From positions 62,001-126,000 of the forward strand of contig JAMAHW010000040.1 of NCBI GenBank assembly GCA_023627715.1: a DNA stretch of 64,000 nt. Reading direction: 5' to 3'. Positions 56,615 to 64,000 of the stretch are shown in pieces. A program made the translations under genes and the position numbers. Source of the DNA: Periconia sp. R9002 (Eukaryota > Ascomycota > Dothideomycetes > Pleosporales > Periconiaceae). The notes beneath the pieces were generated by a model that saw nothing but the letters and a program-made list of their open reading frames with translations, was not told the DNA's origin and did no database searches. Each line of letters opens with the position of its first letter. The first letter of the stretch is position 1.

Positions 56615-57648
56615 AATCAACACTCAAAAGCAGTGAATGATTTGTCGTTTCAGTATGTCTCGTCTGTCGCGTACTACGATGGACTTACGAGATTCGTTTT
56701 TGCCCCTCCGGGTGATTTGTTCCTCGGAGTCAACCAAAGAAATTTTGCATGCAGGACATGCTTAAGCAATTGACAGTTTAAATACATATTCATTTTAACC
56801 TAGTCCAATTTTCTCAATAAATCCAATTCATGCTTGGCTTTGATGATGTTACTACACCATGTTCACAGCTCAATGTGCTTATCAAATCTTGTATGGAAAA
56901 GGTTAAGAGACACAGCTATGGCGTATAGGTGAACAGTTAGATGCAATTATAATCACGCGTTGTTAGCGTCGTATCATTCATTTTATTATATTACGCGGGC
57001 AAGCAGGCCATACTATTGAAACTCTAAACTGCTATGACTTCACATTAACTTTGTTTGATTACGTGATTCATGCTCGGGTGTGGCGGCATGGTTGATTCCC
57101 GCGATTGGGCCTCGATTCGCCAGCCGAGGTTCGTTCTGCACTCCTACCCAAAGTCCTGATTCTCGCGCTCGGTGTTCAAAAGACCCGAGAGATATGTAGC
57201 TGAGTTTTCAATGCAACATAAAATAGTAATAGACTGCAAGGTAATGGTTTGTAAGATTTGACGACATCACAATAGATTTAATTTAACCTTAATGCGCATC
57301 TTTTGCTTCTTTGAGATATAAAAGTCCTGGAAGTACGCATGGAGGATCCTCTGCTGTTGTGTTTTCGGCTTTACGTAAAACAGCGAAAATGGCGGGTTCG
57401 CAACATTCAAACTGATGAATACGCAAACACGTAATCCTGTACCCTCTAGCGAATTGTGCACGAAAATATATTTGTTCAAAATCAAACTTGTTGGTCTGTG
57501 CTAATCGCCGTTTGATAAGAGCATGTCGCGTACAGGATCTCAAATTTGGTGTAGGCCCATTGCAAATCGTTTCAGATTGTTCAAAACTCTTGCGTGAGTG
57601 TAAGCCCGTTGAAATCAGTCTTTTCACATAAGTTTCGCATCCTAAACT
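56615..57648. other. Intergenic
   Basis: About 1 kb. Overlapping frames at 57267-57627 upstream of the kinase stop have no motif. No tRNA found. Confidence 0.45.
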
Positions 57649-58350
57649 TCACTCCAACCCACCACCTATCCTTAAACTCTTCCCTAACTTCATAGCAGCC
57701 TTTTTTGCCATACCCTCCACATCCTCCGTACGACTTCCCTCATTCTCATCCCTTCCAATCTCAAATGCCTCAATATCCGCTTCCCTAAACGCCATTACAA
57801 TCTCCTCCTTCTGCTTCTCATACTCCTTCACCCTCTTCTGAAACACCTCCTCCGAATCCATAGCATCCCTGCCCCGACCTAAGACGCGTGCTTGCGCAAC
57901 TAATGGATTGCATTCAATTACCAGGAGCAAAGCCTTGATACTGCCCTCTGTATCGGGATCTTCAGACTCTGACTTCAGATTCCAACGCCCTTTCCTCACC
58001 TCAAAGAACTGCCGGAACTGCGCTGCAGTGCGAGGAAATCCATCGACCAGGACCCTCATGTCACCTCCTCTTTCCCCATTACCAAATATCCTACTATCTA
58101 GAAACTTGTTCATGATGTGCTCAGGCACGAGTTCAGAATTTCCGAGGTGTTGCTTTATTGTTAAGACTTCAGCTTCAGTAAGGTTCGAGCTGGAGGCAGA
58201 ACTGTTCTTCGCTAAGGCGCGAAGTTCGTTCCCGACAGCGATATGGGTGAAGTTGTAAGTTTGGTTTAGACAGGTGCATAGTGTCGTTTTTCCTGCTCCC
58301 GGAGGACCGAGGACGAAGACTAAGATTTTTGTTGGTGGCGAGGAATCCAT
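57649..58350 (-). CDS. Nucleoside monophosphate kinase (adenylate/UMP-CMP kinase family)
   Basis: Single-exon protein of 233 residues. The P-loop is GPPGAGKTT (residues 15-23). The NMP-binding region has VGNELRALAKN where the family usually has GDLLR, and LVDGFPRTAAQF (from residue 102) is the diagnostic DGFPR motif. A short lid (ARVLGRGRDAMDSEEVFQKR) contains the Arg pair that binds phosphate. Such kinases make NDPs from NMP and ATP; adenylate and UMP/CMP specificities cannot be separated by eye. It is transcribed divergently from the viperin gene with 518 bp between starts, suggesting shared control. It is a different fold family from vertebrate CMPK2. Confidence 0.9.
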   Translation of the reverse strand: MDSSPPTKILVFVLGPPGAGKTTLCTCLNQTYNFTHIAVGNELRALAKNSSASSSNLTEAEVLTIKQHLGNSELVPEHIMNKFLDSRIFGNGERGGDMRVLVDGFPRTAAQFRQFFEVRKGRWNLKSESEDPDTEGSIKALLLVIECNPLVAQARVLGRGRDAMDSEEVFQKRVKEYEKQKEEIVMAFREADIEAFEIGRDENEGSRTEDVEGMAKKAAMKLGKSLRIGGGLE

Positions 58351-58868
58351 TTGGGGTATTCAAACAGTGCTTTCCAATTATAAATTCGAGGTAGTTGTGG
58401 AGCATACCGATACCTACAAGGGGGATTTTATAGAGGACCTAGTGATTGCTTGGAAGTTTGTAGCTGTTTGCTAAAGTGAGCGGACGACCCAGTCACCAGA
58501 TGTAGTCATTTCATACCTATGTAGGTACAGGCCCTCATAGACTAATCAATCCCCCTAGAGCATCAATACACAGCCATCCTTATTTCGCACGTGAACGAAG
58601 GCTTCAGCTTATGACAAACGACTGCCTTAACTACAGATGCTCTGAGAAGCATTACAATTTGTACATGATTTTCAAGGCTTGTCATTCTTTTCAGGCAGCC
58701 TCAACCCACTGGTTGCATTTCACTTTGCCTATTGATTGCTACGTCGATCATAGAAACTAATCATTTGATTGCGTCAAACCCAAGCTCGCATATATAAATA
58801 CAGAATCTACAGGGTTTACATTTTTCTTCACCTCACCGATCGACTTCTGTCTTGAGTATTGAAATAAA
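58351..58868. promoter_or_regulatory. Putative bidirectional promoter, NMP kinase and viperin
   Basis: 518 bp between two divergent starts. It holds a clear TATA element for the viperin side (58791-58800) and the palindrome-like ACCTATGTAGGT near 58516. No clear TATA is seen for the kinase side. Confidence 0.55.
58791..58800 (+). promoter_or_regulatory. TATA box of the viperin gene
   Basis: TATATAAATA, 69 bp before the ATG at 58869. Strong TATA elements are typical of inducible fungal genes. Confidence 0.6.
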
Positions 58869-59990
58869 ATGACGAGTTTCACTAGCCTTACGGTTCCAAC
58901 GGCCTTCACGTATCCTAATGCTACAATCCTGTCAATTATCGCTATCTTAGGCTCTGGAGCGTACCTCTACATCCAGCATTTCAGAAAGTCTTTCAGCAAG
59001 AAGACCGTCCCCGTATCTGTCAACTATCATTTTTCGCGCAAATGCAATGCCGACTGCGTATTCTGTTTTCATACAGCGAAGACTAGCCACGTAGCTCAAG
59101 ACGAAGACGTCAGGAGAGCACTCCAGCTCTTAAAACACGAAGGCATGAGAAAACTAAATTTCGCGGGTGGAGAGCCGTTCCTGTACCCTGCCAAGCTCGG
59201 CCCGTGGTGTCAATTTGCGAAGGAAGAGTTGAAGCTCGAAAGCGTGAGCATCGTCTCAAACGGTACGAGGGTCAGGGAGAGTTGGCTTCGTAAGTGGGGC
59301 CAGTACATTGATATTCTTGCTATCAGCTGTGATTCATTTGATCCGGATACAAATAAAAAGATTGGTCGTGCGGAACGCGGTTCAGGCAAGCCTTTCGATA
59401 ACGTCAAACAACTCTTCCAGATCCGTGACTGGTGTCTGGAGCTAAACATCAAATTCAAGTTGAACACGGTCATCAACCAGCTAAACTGGCAGGACGATAT
59501 GAGGGATACAGTGAAGGATTTGGCTCCATTTAGATGGAAAGTCTTCCAGGTGCTCGTCGTTGACGGAGAGAACAATGATGAGGACAAGTTGAGGGATGCC
59601 CGGAAAGTTACTATCACAGATGATCAGTTTAAGTTCTTTTGCGACCGGCATCAGCACATTCAGGGTTTTACTCCGGAAGACAACAATGCTATGAGGGCAA
59701 CCTATCTGGTAAGTGTCCTAGCTCAGCGGCGTTCCTACTATTAACATCGCATTAAGATCTTGGACGAATACCTGCGTTTTCTGTCACCAGGGAATGGTGC
59801 TAGAACCGTATCAAAACCAGTGTTGGAAGTTGGAGTGCAGCGAGCGCTAGCTCAGATATACTGGGACAGGGAGGGTTTCCAGATGCGAGGAGGAGAATAT
59901 GATTGGAGTAAAAACGCCCCGGGTGGTAGAGATGGTGTTGGTTGCGAGGGTGGAATATCAGGCGTCAATTCAAAAGATTTAGAGTTCTAG
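58869..59990 (+). CDS. RSAD2-like: Viperin-like radical SAM enzyme
   Basis: Predicted 357 residues (vertebrate viperin is about 360) from exons 58869-59708 and 59757-59990, phase 0. A hydrophobic N-terminal segment (residues 17-36) would anchor it to a membrane. The iron-sulfur cluster ligands are C59, C63 and C66 in SRKCNADCVFCFHTAKTS, the exact viperin form including FCFHTAKTS. Further viperin-specific blocks are NFAGGEPFL, VSIVSNGT, LAISCDSFD, FKLNTVIN, RWKVFQ and, across the intron, YLILDEYLRFL. Viperins convert CTP (or other NTPs in some homologues) to 3'-deoxy-3',4'-didehydro nucleotides that terminate viral RNA synthesis. The C-terminus carries a 20-residue Gly-rich insert before the final KDLEF. 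Nucleotide preference here is unknown. Confidence 0.95.
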
Positions 59991-60384
59991 GAAATTGGGG
60001 AAGTCTTCACTGGAGAACGAGACGAGTGTTGTAGTGAAAGATGATGTCTGAAGAATCTTGCTCCTCGTTTGCCTTACTCTGATAGGTGGTATTCACCGAG
60101 CTAATGATTAACCTTTCCTAGTTTAGACTAGCTTTTGTTTGCTGTAAGCTGCACCTAGGTAAAGTGCTTTCGCTACTTCATTGTAATTTCAGTTCAACCC
60201 TACATTTTTTCCCACTGCGTACAACCCACGGTCCTGCAAAAAGACATACCGTCTTCACCATTGCGAAATAAAACAACATTCGTAATAAATCTGTCGTTTG
60301 CATCTGGGTAGCTAAGTTCCACCGCATGACACAATCTCTTCCGAGAGACATTCGGGAGCCTTCACTCAACCTACTATACGCAAA
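59991..60384. other. Intergenic, CYTH gene promoter
   Basis: About 390 bp between two genes in tandem. Nothing supported beyond the expected promoter. Confidence 0.45.
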
Positions 60385-61056
60385 ATGCTTCCAAGGCTCC
60401 CTCTCACAGCGAAGGCGCTCAAAACTACATTAGAAGTCGAGCGCAAATTCCGACCAACGCTGCAATCCCTCACGCATCTCCGCGCAAACGACGGCGAACG
60501 ACCCTTCACCATTCACCGACCACTTGGAATCAGCATGCAGAATGACGTTTACTATGACCGAGGCGGCGAGCTCATGAAGCGCGGCATCTACGTTCGTCTT
60601 CGAAACGGCAAATGGGAGGCGAAAGTACGATCGGGCGGTGATTACCTCAACTCCCAATTCACCGAATACAGCGAGCGCGAGCAAATCGACGAGTTGCTGC
60701 GTAGCGTCTCAGCAGATAGAGGGGATATCTTCAGCTTTCACCCCTCCAACCTCTCAGTCGTCGCCCAATTTATTACAAAACGCGAATCGTGGGATCTGGA
60801 CGGCTTCAGGGTTGTGGTAGATGAAGCGGATTTTGGTCATACAGTTGGTGAAGTTGAGCTTTGCCAGACGTTCGACACAGACACCATCGGAGCTCATTCA
60901 CATGGCGAAGAAGGCATTGCAACCGCTGGGAAGCGAATGGATGACAAGATTGATGCATTTATGGATAAGTACCGTTGGGCCTTTCCTGTAAGCAGTGATC
61001 AGGTTGTCGGCAAACTCTCGGCATACTTCAGTTGGAAGAAAGGTATGGAGAAATAG
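60385..61056 (+). CDS. CYTH-domain triphosphatase (thiamine-triphosphatase-like)
   Basis: Single-exon protein of 223 residues. The CYTH signature ExExK is E17-V-E19-R-K21 in TTLEVERKF. It is followed by NDVYYDRGGELMKRGIYVRL and KWEAKVRSGGDY, the basic strands that line the triphosphate tunnel, and by the late acidic strand GEVELCQTF. CYTH enzymes bind inorganic or organic triphosphates with a divalent metal; the eukaryotic subgroup closest by eye is thiamine triphosphatase. It is directly downstream of the viperin gene on the same strand (395 bp gap). Whether it acts on thiamine triphosphate or another triphosphate is not visible. Confidence 0.88.
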   Translation: MLPRLPLTAKALKTTLEVERKFRPTLQSLTHLRANDGERPFTIHRPLGISMQNDVYYDRGGELMKRGIYVRLRNGKWEAKVRSGGDYLNSQFTEYSEREQIDELLRSVSADRGDIFSFHPSNLSVVAQFITKRESWDLDGFRVVVDEADFGHTVGEVELCQTFDTDTIGAHSHGEEGIATAGKRMDDKIDAFMDKYRWAFPVSSDQVVGKLSAYFSWKKGMEK

Positions 61057-62033
61057 AAGCAGCCGAACGGGGGAACAAGATGATCATTTGATGAAAAGGC
61101 TGGAGGGAGAGTTATGGAACCAGGGTAAGGAGACATCGACGAATACATACCTCCGATTGAACAGGTATTTTGGCTAGGGTGACGATTAGTGTCCTGGGAC
61201 AGAAATATCACAGACTAAGTTATCCAGCCGCCTTCAGCACCCCAATTCACTAGGGGGACTAACTTTCTGCCTTGCAAGGTGAATGTTAGAACGAAAATGA
61301 ATACGGATGGCACGTAGGTACAAGAGACAAGTTCCAATATTGCACAGTGATGGAAGAGTGCATTGCAAAGGAAAATTTAGATACATTACGAATGATCTCC
61401 TTTCTTCTGTTTTTCTGGAACACACGACCCCAGCGTATCTCTCTGTCAAACACCTTGATCGTAGAGTCGAGTAAAGAATCCAGCTTGTCTGCAATGGCAT
61501 CATTTTATTTGACCTCACTAATCTCACACGATTTGTGCGCGCGATGTATTCAGAGCATTAAATTAGACTTACATCCCATGATCGGGTACGTTCAATCTGT
61601 CTGGATCGCTTTTCTATTGTCTAGAACTTGGGACGTCGAATGCTTCACGGTGCTGTGTGTGTGACAAGGGTATGCTAAGTCTTAATAATACTGGAGGATG
61701 TAGTAGATGTAACAGGGGTATGTCGCCTCGGCTCGCTGTCTTTCGCAGCTCATAAAACCTAACGCCGAGCATGCCACCTGTAAACATATTAGCACCAGGT
61801 CTTAATAATCTGCTGGAGAACTCCACGGGTCGAATCTGCAGCAAACCACGGATATGTCATCAAACACGGTCCTCGGATCTTCGGAACCCCTAACTAGTGA
61901 GCATCCAGAAGCGGGTACTATAAAATAAACGTCTCTACACTCGCATGACCATCTCATCGGCCTCAAGACACATTCTCATAAAGAAAATAATTATTTGGCC
62001 TCAGTGTGAAAAACTCTACAAATATTCTTCCCC
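61057..62033. other. Intergenic
   Basis: About 980 bp. No supported gene; a 105-codon frame at 61347-61664 has no domain. The downstream end holds the promoter of the VOC gene. Confidence 0.45.
61919..61925 (+). promoter_or_regulatory. TATA box of the VOC gene
   Basis: TATAAAA, 109 bp before the ATG at 62034. Confidence 0.5.
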
Positions 62034-62606
62034 ATGACTATTGACTACGATCACGCCGGAACGAAAGTGAAGCCGCCATCCTACCTAGCCCACGTGGTCC
62101 TCCGTACGAACAACTTCAAAAACATGGTCGACTTCTACAAGAAATTCCTCGGCGCGCACGCCTCTTTCGAGAACGAATCCTTCTCCTTCCTCACTTACGA
62201 TCACGAACACCACAGAATCGCCATCATGAATGTGCCGGGCACAGCCGCAAAGCAGCCCGAATCATGCGGTCTCGAACACATCGCTTTCACTTACACCAAT
62301 CTTGAGGACCTTGCTCTTTCGTACCGGCAAAGAAAAGCGAATGGCTTTGAACCATCTTGGTGCATCAATCATGGCCCTACGACGTCCATATATTATCGAG
62401 ACCCCGATGGAAACCAAGTTGAAACACAGATTGATAACTTCGACACGAATGAGAAGATCGAAGAGTTTTTGGCGTCGAAAGAGTTTGAAATCAATCCTAT
62501 TGGTACAGATTTTGACCCCGAGGATTTGGTCAAGAGGCTTCAATCCGGCGAAGACCATGCTTCGATTAAGAAGCGGATTGAGATCGGGCCTAGATTTGCT
62601 CCATAG
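62034..62606 (+). CDS. VOC-superfamily (glyoxalase / extradiol dioxygenase-like) protein
   Basis: Single-exon protein of 190 residues. The three metal ligands of the vicinal-oxygen-chelate fold are visible as His20 in YLAHVVL, His82 in GLEHIAF and Glu130 in YRDPDGNQVETQ. The motif YYRDPDGN is characteristic of the extradiol dioxygenase and glyoxalase branch. The C-terminal 50 residues (NPIGTDFDPEDLVKRL and after) recur in fungal homologues annotated as biphenyl-diol dioxygenase-like. Substrate not known; soluble. Confidence 0.9.
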   Translation: MTIDYDHAGTKVKPPSYLAHVVLRTNNFKNMVDFYKKFLGAHASFENESFSFLTYDHEHHRIAIMNVPGTAAKQPESCGLEHIAFTYTNLEDLALSYRQRKANGFEPSWCINHGPTTSIYYRDPDGNQVETQIDNFDTNEKIEEFLASKEFEINPIGTDFDPEDLVKRLQSGEDHASIKKRIEIGPRFAP

Positions 62607-62910
62607 ATCGGAATGCGAGAGAGAGTCGCTGAGTTCATAAATTCCGCATATTTTCCCTCATTGTCTTTCCACAGACGTCCATTAGACGAGCTTTATAGTT
62701 ATCTTGATAATTGATCTATAGCCGGCTTCTGAACACGGTTAGCGTCTGATATCGTCCCCGAAGCTCACCCGAGCTTGTCTGACATCACGTGTCGTGTTAC
62801 GCTGGCACCAGTTGACCTCAACAATCCACCCTCAACACATTGACTTGTGAATACATTTGTCTACGCAAGCATTTTTATTGATACTCCTTATCGGTTATTA
62901 ACACGTCATC
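62607..62910. other. Intergenic, deaminase promoter
   Basis: About 300 bp between two genes in tandem. Nothing else seen. Confidence 0.4.
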
Positions 62911-64000
62911 ATGACAACAGTTCAGGTTTTCAAGGGCGGCGTCGTTCACTCTCTGGATCTCGACACTCTGGAGGTCCTCGACGACGCCATGGTAATTGTC
63001 ACGGACGGCGTGATCACTGGGTTTTACAAGTCAAGCAGCGAAGTTCCCGTAAACGCGGTGCCTTCAGATGTCGTTCCTCAGGTTCTGCCTCGAGGAGAGT
63101 TTCTCATCCCAGGTTTCATCGATACGCACAACCACGCTCCGCAATGGCCAATGCGAGGTCTCGGTCAGGGCCTCCATATACTCAACTGGCTCAACAAGAT
63201 AACATTTCCATTCGAAGCTCGTTTTGCAGATGCTGAATACGCTGCGAAAACATATGAGCACACCGTTGAAGATTTTCTGCGACAGGGCATCACCACGGCA
63301 TGCTACTATGGCTCACGTCACGCCGAGGCCACGCGCATTCTCGCTGATATATGCCACCGCAAGGGTCAGCGTGCTTTCATTGGTAAATGTAACATGGACA
63401 CCAATGCCCCCGATTATCTCCGCGATTCCAGCGCCCGCGACTCGCTCCACGAGACGCAAGACTGTATCGAGCACATTCGGAGCCTGCCCGGCTGCGCCGC
63501 CAACAACGTAACTGCTCTAGTGAAGCCCATTGTCACTCCCCGTTTTGCTATCTGCTGCACCGTGGAGCTACTCTCCGGTCTGGGGGACATGCTGAAGCGC
63601 GATGGCGCCTTGGCCATGCAGACACACTTCAACGAAGCACAGCAGGAAATTGATGCCACCCATGAGTTACATCCCACATTTGACGGGAGCGAGGCAGATT
63701 TGTACGAATCGTTTGGTCTGCTGAATTCTCGTAGTGTCCTTGCGCATTGCACCATCATGTCTGAGTACGAGAAGATAAGGATCGCCGATTTGCAATGCGG
63801 TGTCGCGCACTGCCCCATTGCCAACATGACGGTTGGTGGGGGATTTATGGTTGCACCCGTTCGGGATTTTTTACGTCGCAAAATCAAAGTTGGGCTGGGA
63901 ACTGACAGCGGAGGCGGATGGGCGTCGCAAATGCTGGCCGTTATTCGACAAGCAATGATTGCGTCTAATGCTCAAGAGGTGCTCAGTAAGGGCTTGGACA
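62911..64000 (+). CDS. Guanine deaminase-like amidohydrolase, 3' end beyond window
   Basis: Open from ATG 62911 (MTTVQVFKGGVVHSLDL) to the window edge, 363 codons with no intron needed. Metal and catalytic motifs of the guanine deaminase branch are in order: PGFIDTHNHAPQ (HxH), ALAMQTHFNEA, VLAHCTIMSEYE, VAHCPIANMTVGGG and KVGLGTDSGGG (catalytic Asp). In canonical guanine deaminases the fourth block reads HCPxSN; here Ala replaces Ser. The enzyme hydrolyses guanine to xanthine in purine salvage; close paralogues act on other amino-heterocycles. The missing part is the C-terminal strand region. It continues a run of nucleotide-related genes that starts at the NMP kinase. Confidence 0.92.
   Translation, partial: MTTVQVFKGGVVHSLDLDTLEVLDDAMVIVTDGVITGFYKSSSEVPVNAVPSDVVPQVLPRGEFLIPGFIDTHNHAPQWPMRGLGQGLHILNWLNKITFPFEARFADAEYAAKTYEHTVEDFLRQGITTACYYGSRHAEATRILADICHRKGQRAFIGKCNMDTNAPDYLRDSSARDSLHETQDCIEHIRSLPGCAANNVTALVKPIVTPRFAICCTVELLSGLGDMLKRDGALAMQTHFNEAQQEIDATHELHPTFDGSEADLYESFGLLNSRSVLAHCTIMSEYEKIRIADLQCGVAHCPIANMTVGGGFMVAPVRDFLRRKIKVGLGTDSGGGWASQMLAVIRQAMIASNAQEVLSKGLD

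Noticed and set aside
57060..57160. Possible tRNA because of a GGTTCG-like stretch
   Set aside because: No acceptor stem or cloverleaf pairing could be formed by eye.
1..64000. CRISPR arrays, rRNA genes or bacterial operons
   Set aside because: No regularly spaced repeats and no rRNA sequence seen; introns and gene families are fungal throughout.

Overview
The window is nuclear DNA of a filamentous ascomycete (Pezizomycotina). The evidence is genes cut by many 45-70 bp GT..AG introns, fungal-only families (Zn2Cys6 regulator, PDR transporter, fungal rhodopsin-like membrane protein, DUF1996, multimodular NRPS) and a TA-saturated island of the kind left by repeat-induced point mutation (RIP). 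I cannot name a species. All exon joins were worked out by hand from splice signals and reading-frame phase.

Left part (1-19.4 kb): a probable secondary-metabolite locus. An NRPS on the minus strand runs off the left edge (partial C-A-T-E-C-A*-T-E...). Its second adenylation domain is degenerate and its first epimerase-like domain lacks the catalytic histidine. A 1.8 kb RIP-like island with nested repeats lies behind its start. Then come an Nta1-type amidase, a full-length ABCC transporter, an AlaX-type tRNA-editing protein and a 2-oxoglutarate/Fe(II) oxygenase. Peptide synthetase, tailoring enzymes and exporter would fit together, but co-regulation is inferred.

Middle (19.4-38 kb): gene-poor DNA with repeat relics, a YciI-like mitochondrial protein, a DUF5703 glycosidase-like protein with a frame break in its secretion signal, a rhodopsin-like membrane protein, an alpha/beta hydrolase, a small two-helix membrane protein, a large zinc-finger protein and a secreted DUF1996 protein.

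38-54.4 kb: FAD monooxygenase, PDR (ABCG) transporter, divergent Zn2Cys6 regulator, secreted tyrosinase, an orphan protein and an O-methyltransferase. This looks like a small oxidation/efflux/methylation neighbourhood for aromatic compounds, without a backbone synthase.

Right part (56-64 kb): a RING protein, then the most interesting block. A nucleoside-monophosphate kinase is divergently paired with a clear viperin (RSAD2) homologue, followed by a CYTH-fold triphosphatase, a VOC dioxygenase-like protein and a guanine-deaminase-like amidohydrolase that runs off the right edge. In vertebrates viperin makes the chain-terminating nucleotide ddhCTP and sits beside the nucleotide kinase gene CMPK2. 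A fungal viperin beside an unrelated NMP kinase and a triphosphate-binding enzyme is a candidate antiviral-nucleotide module.
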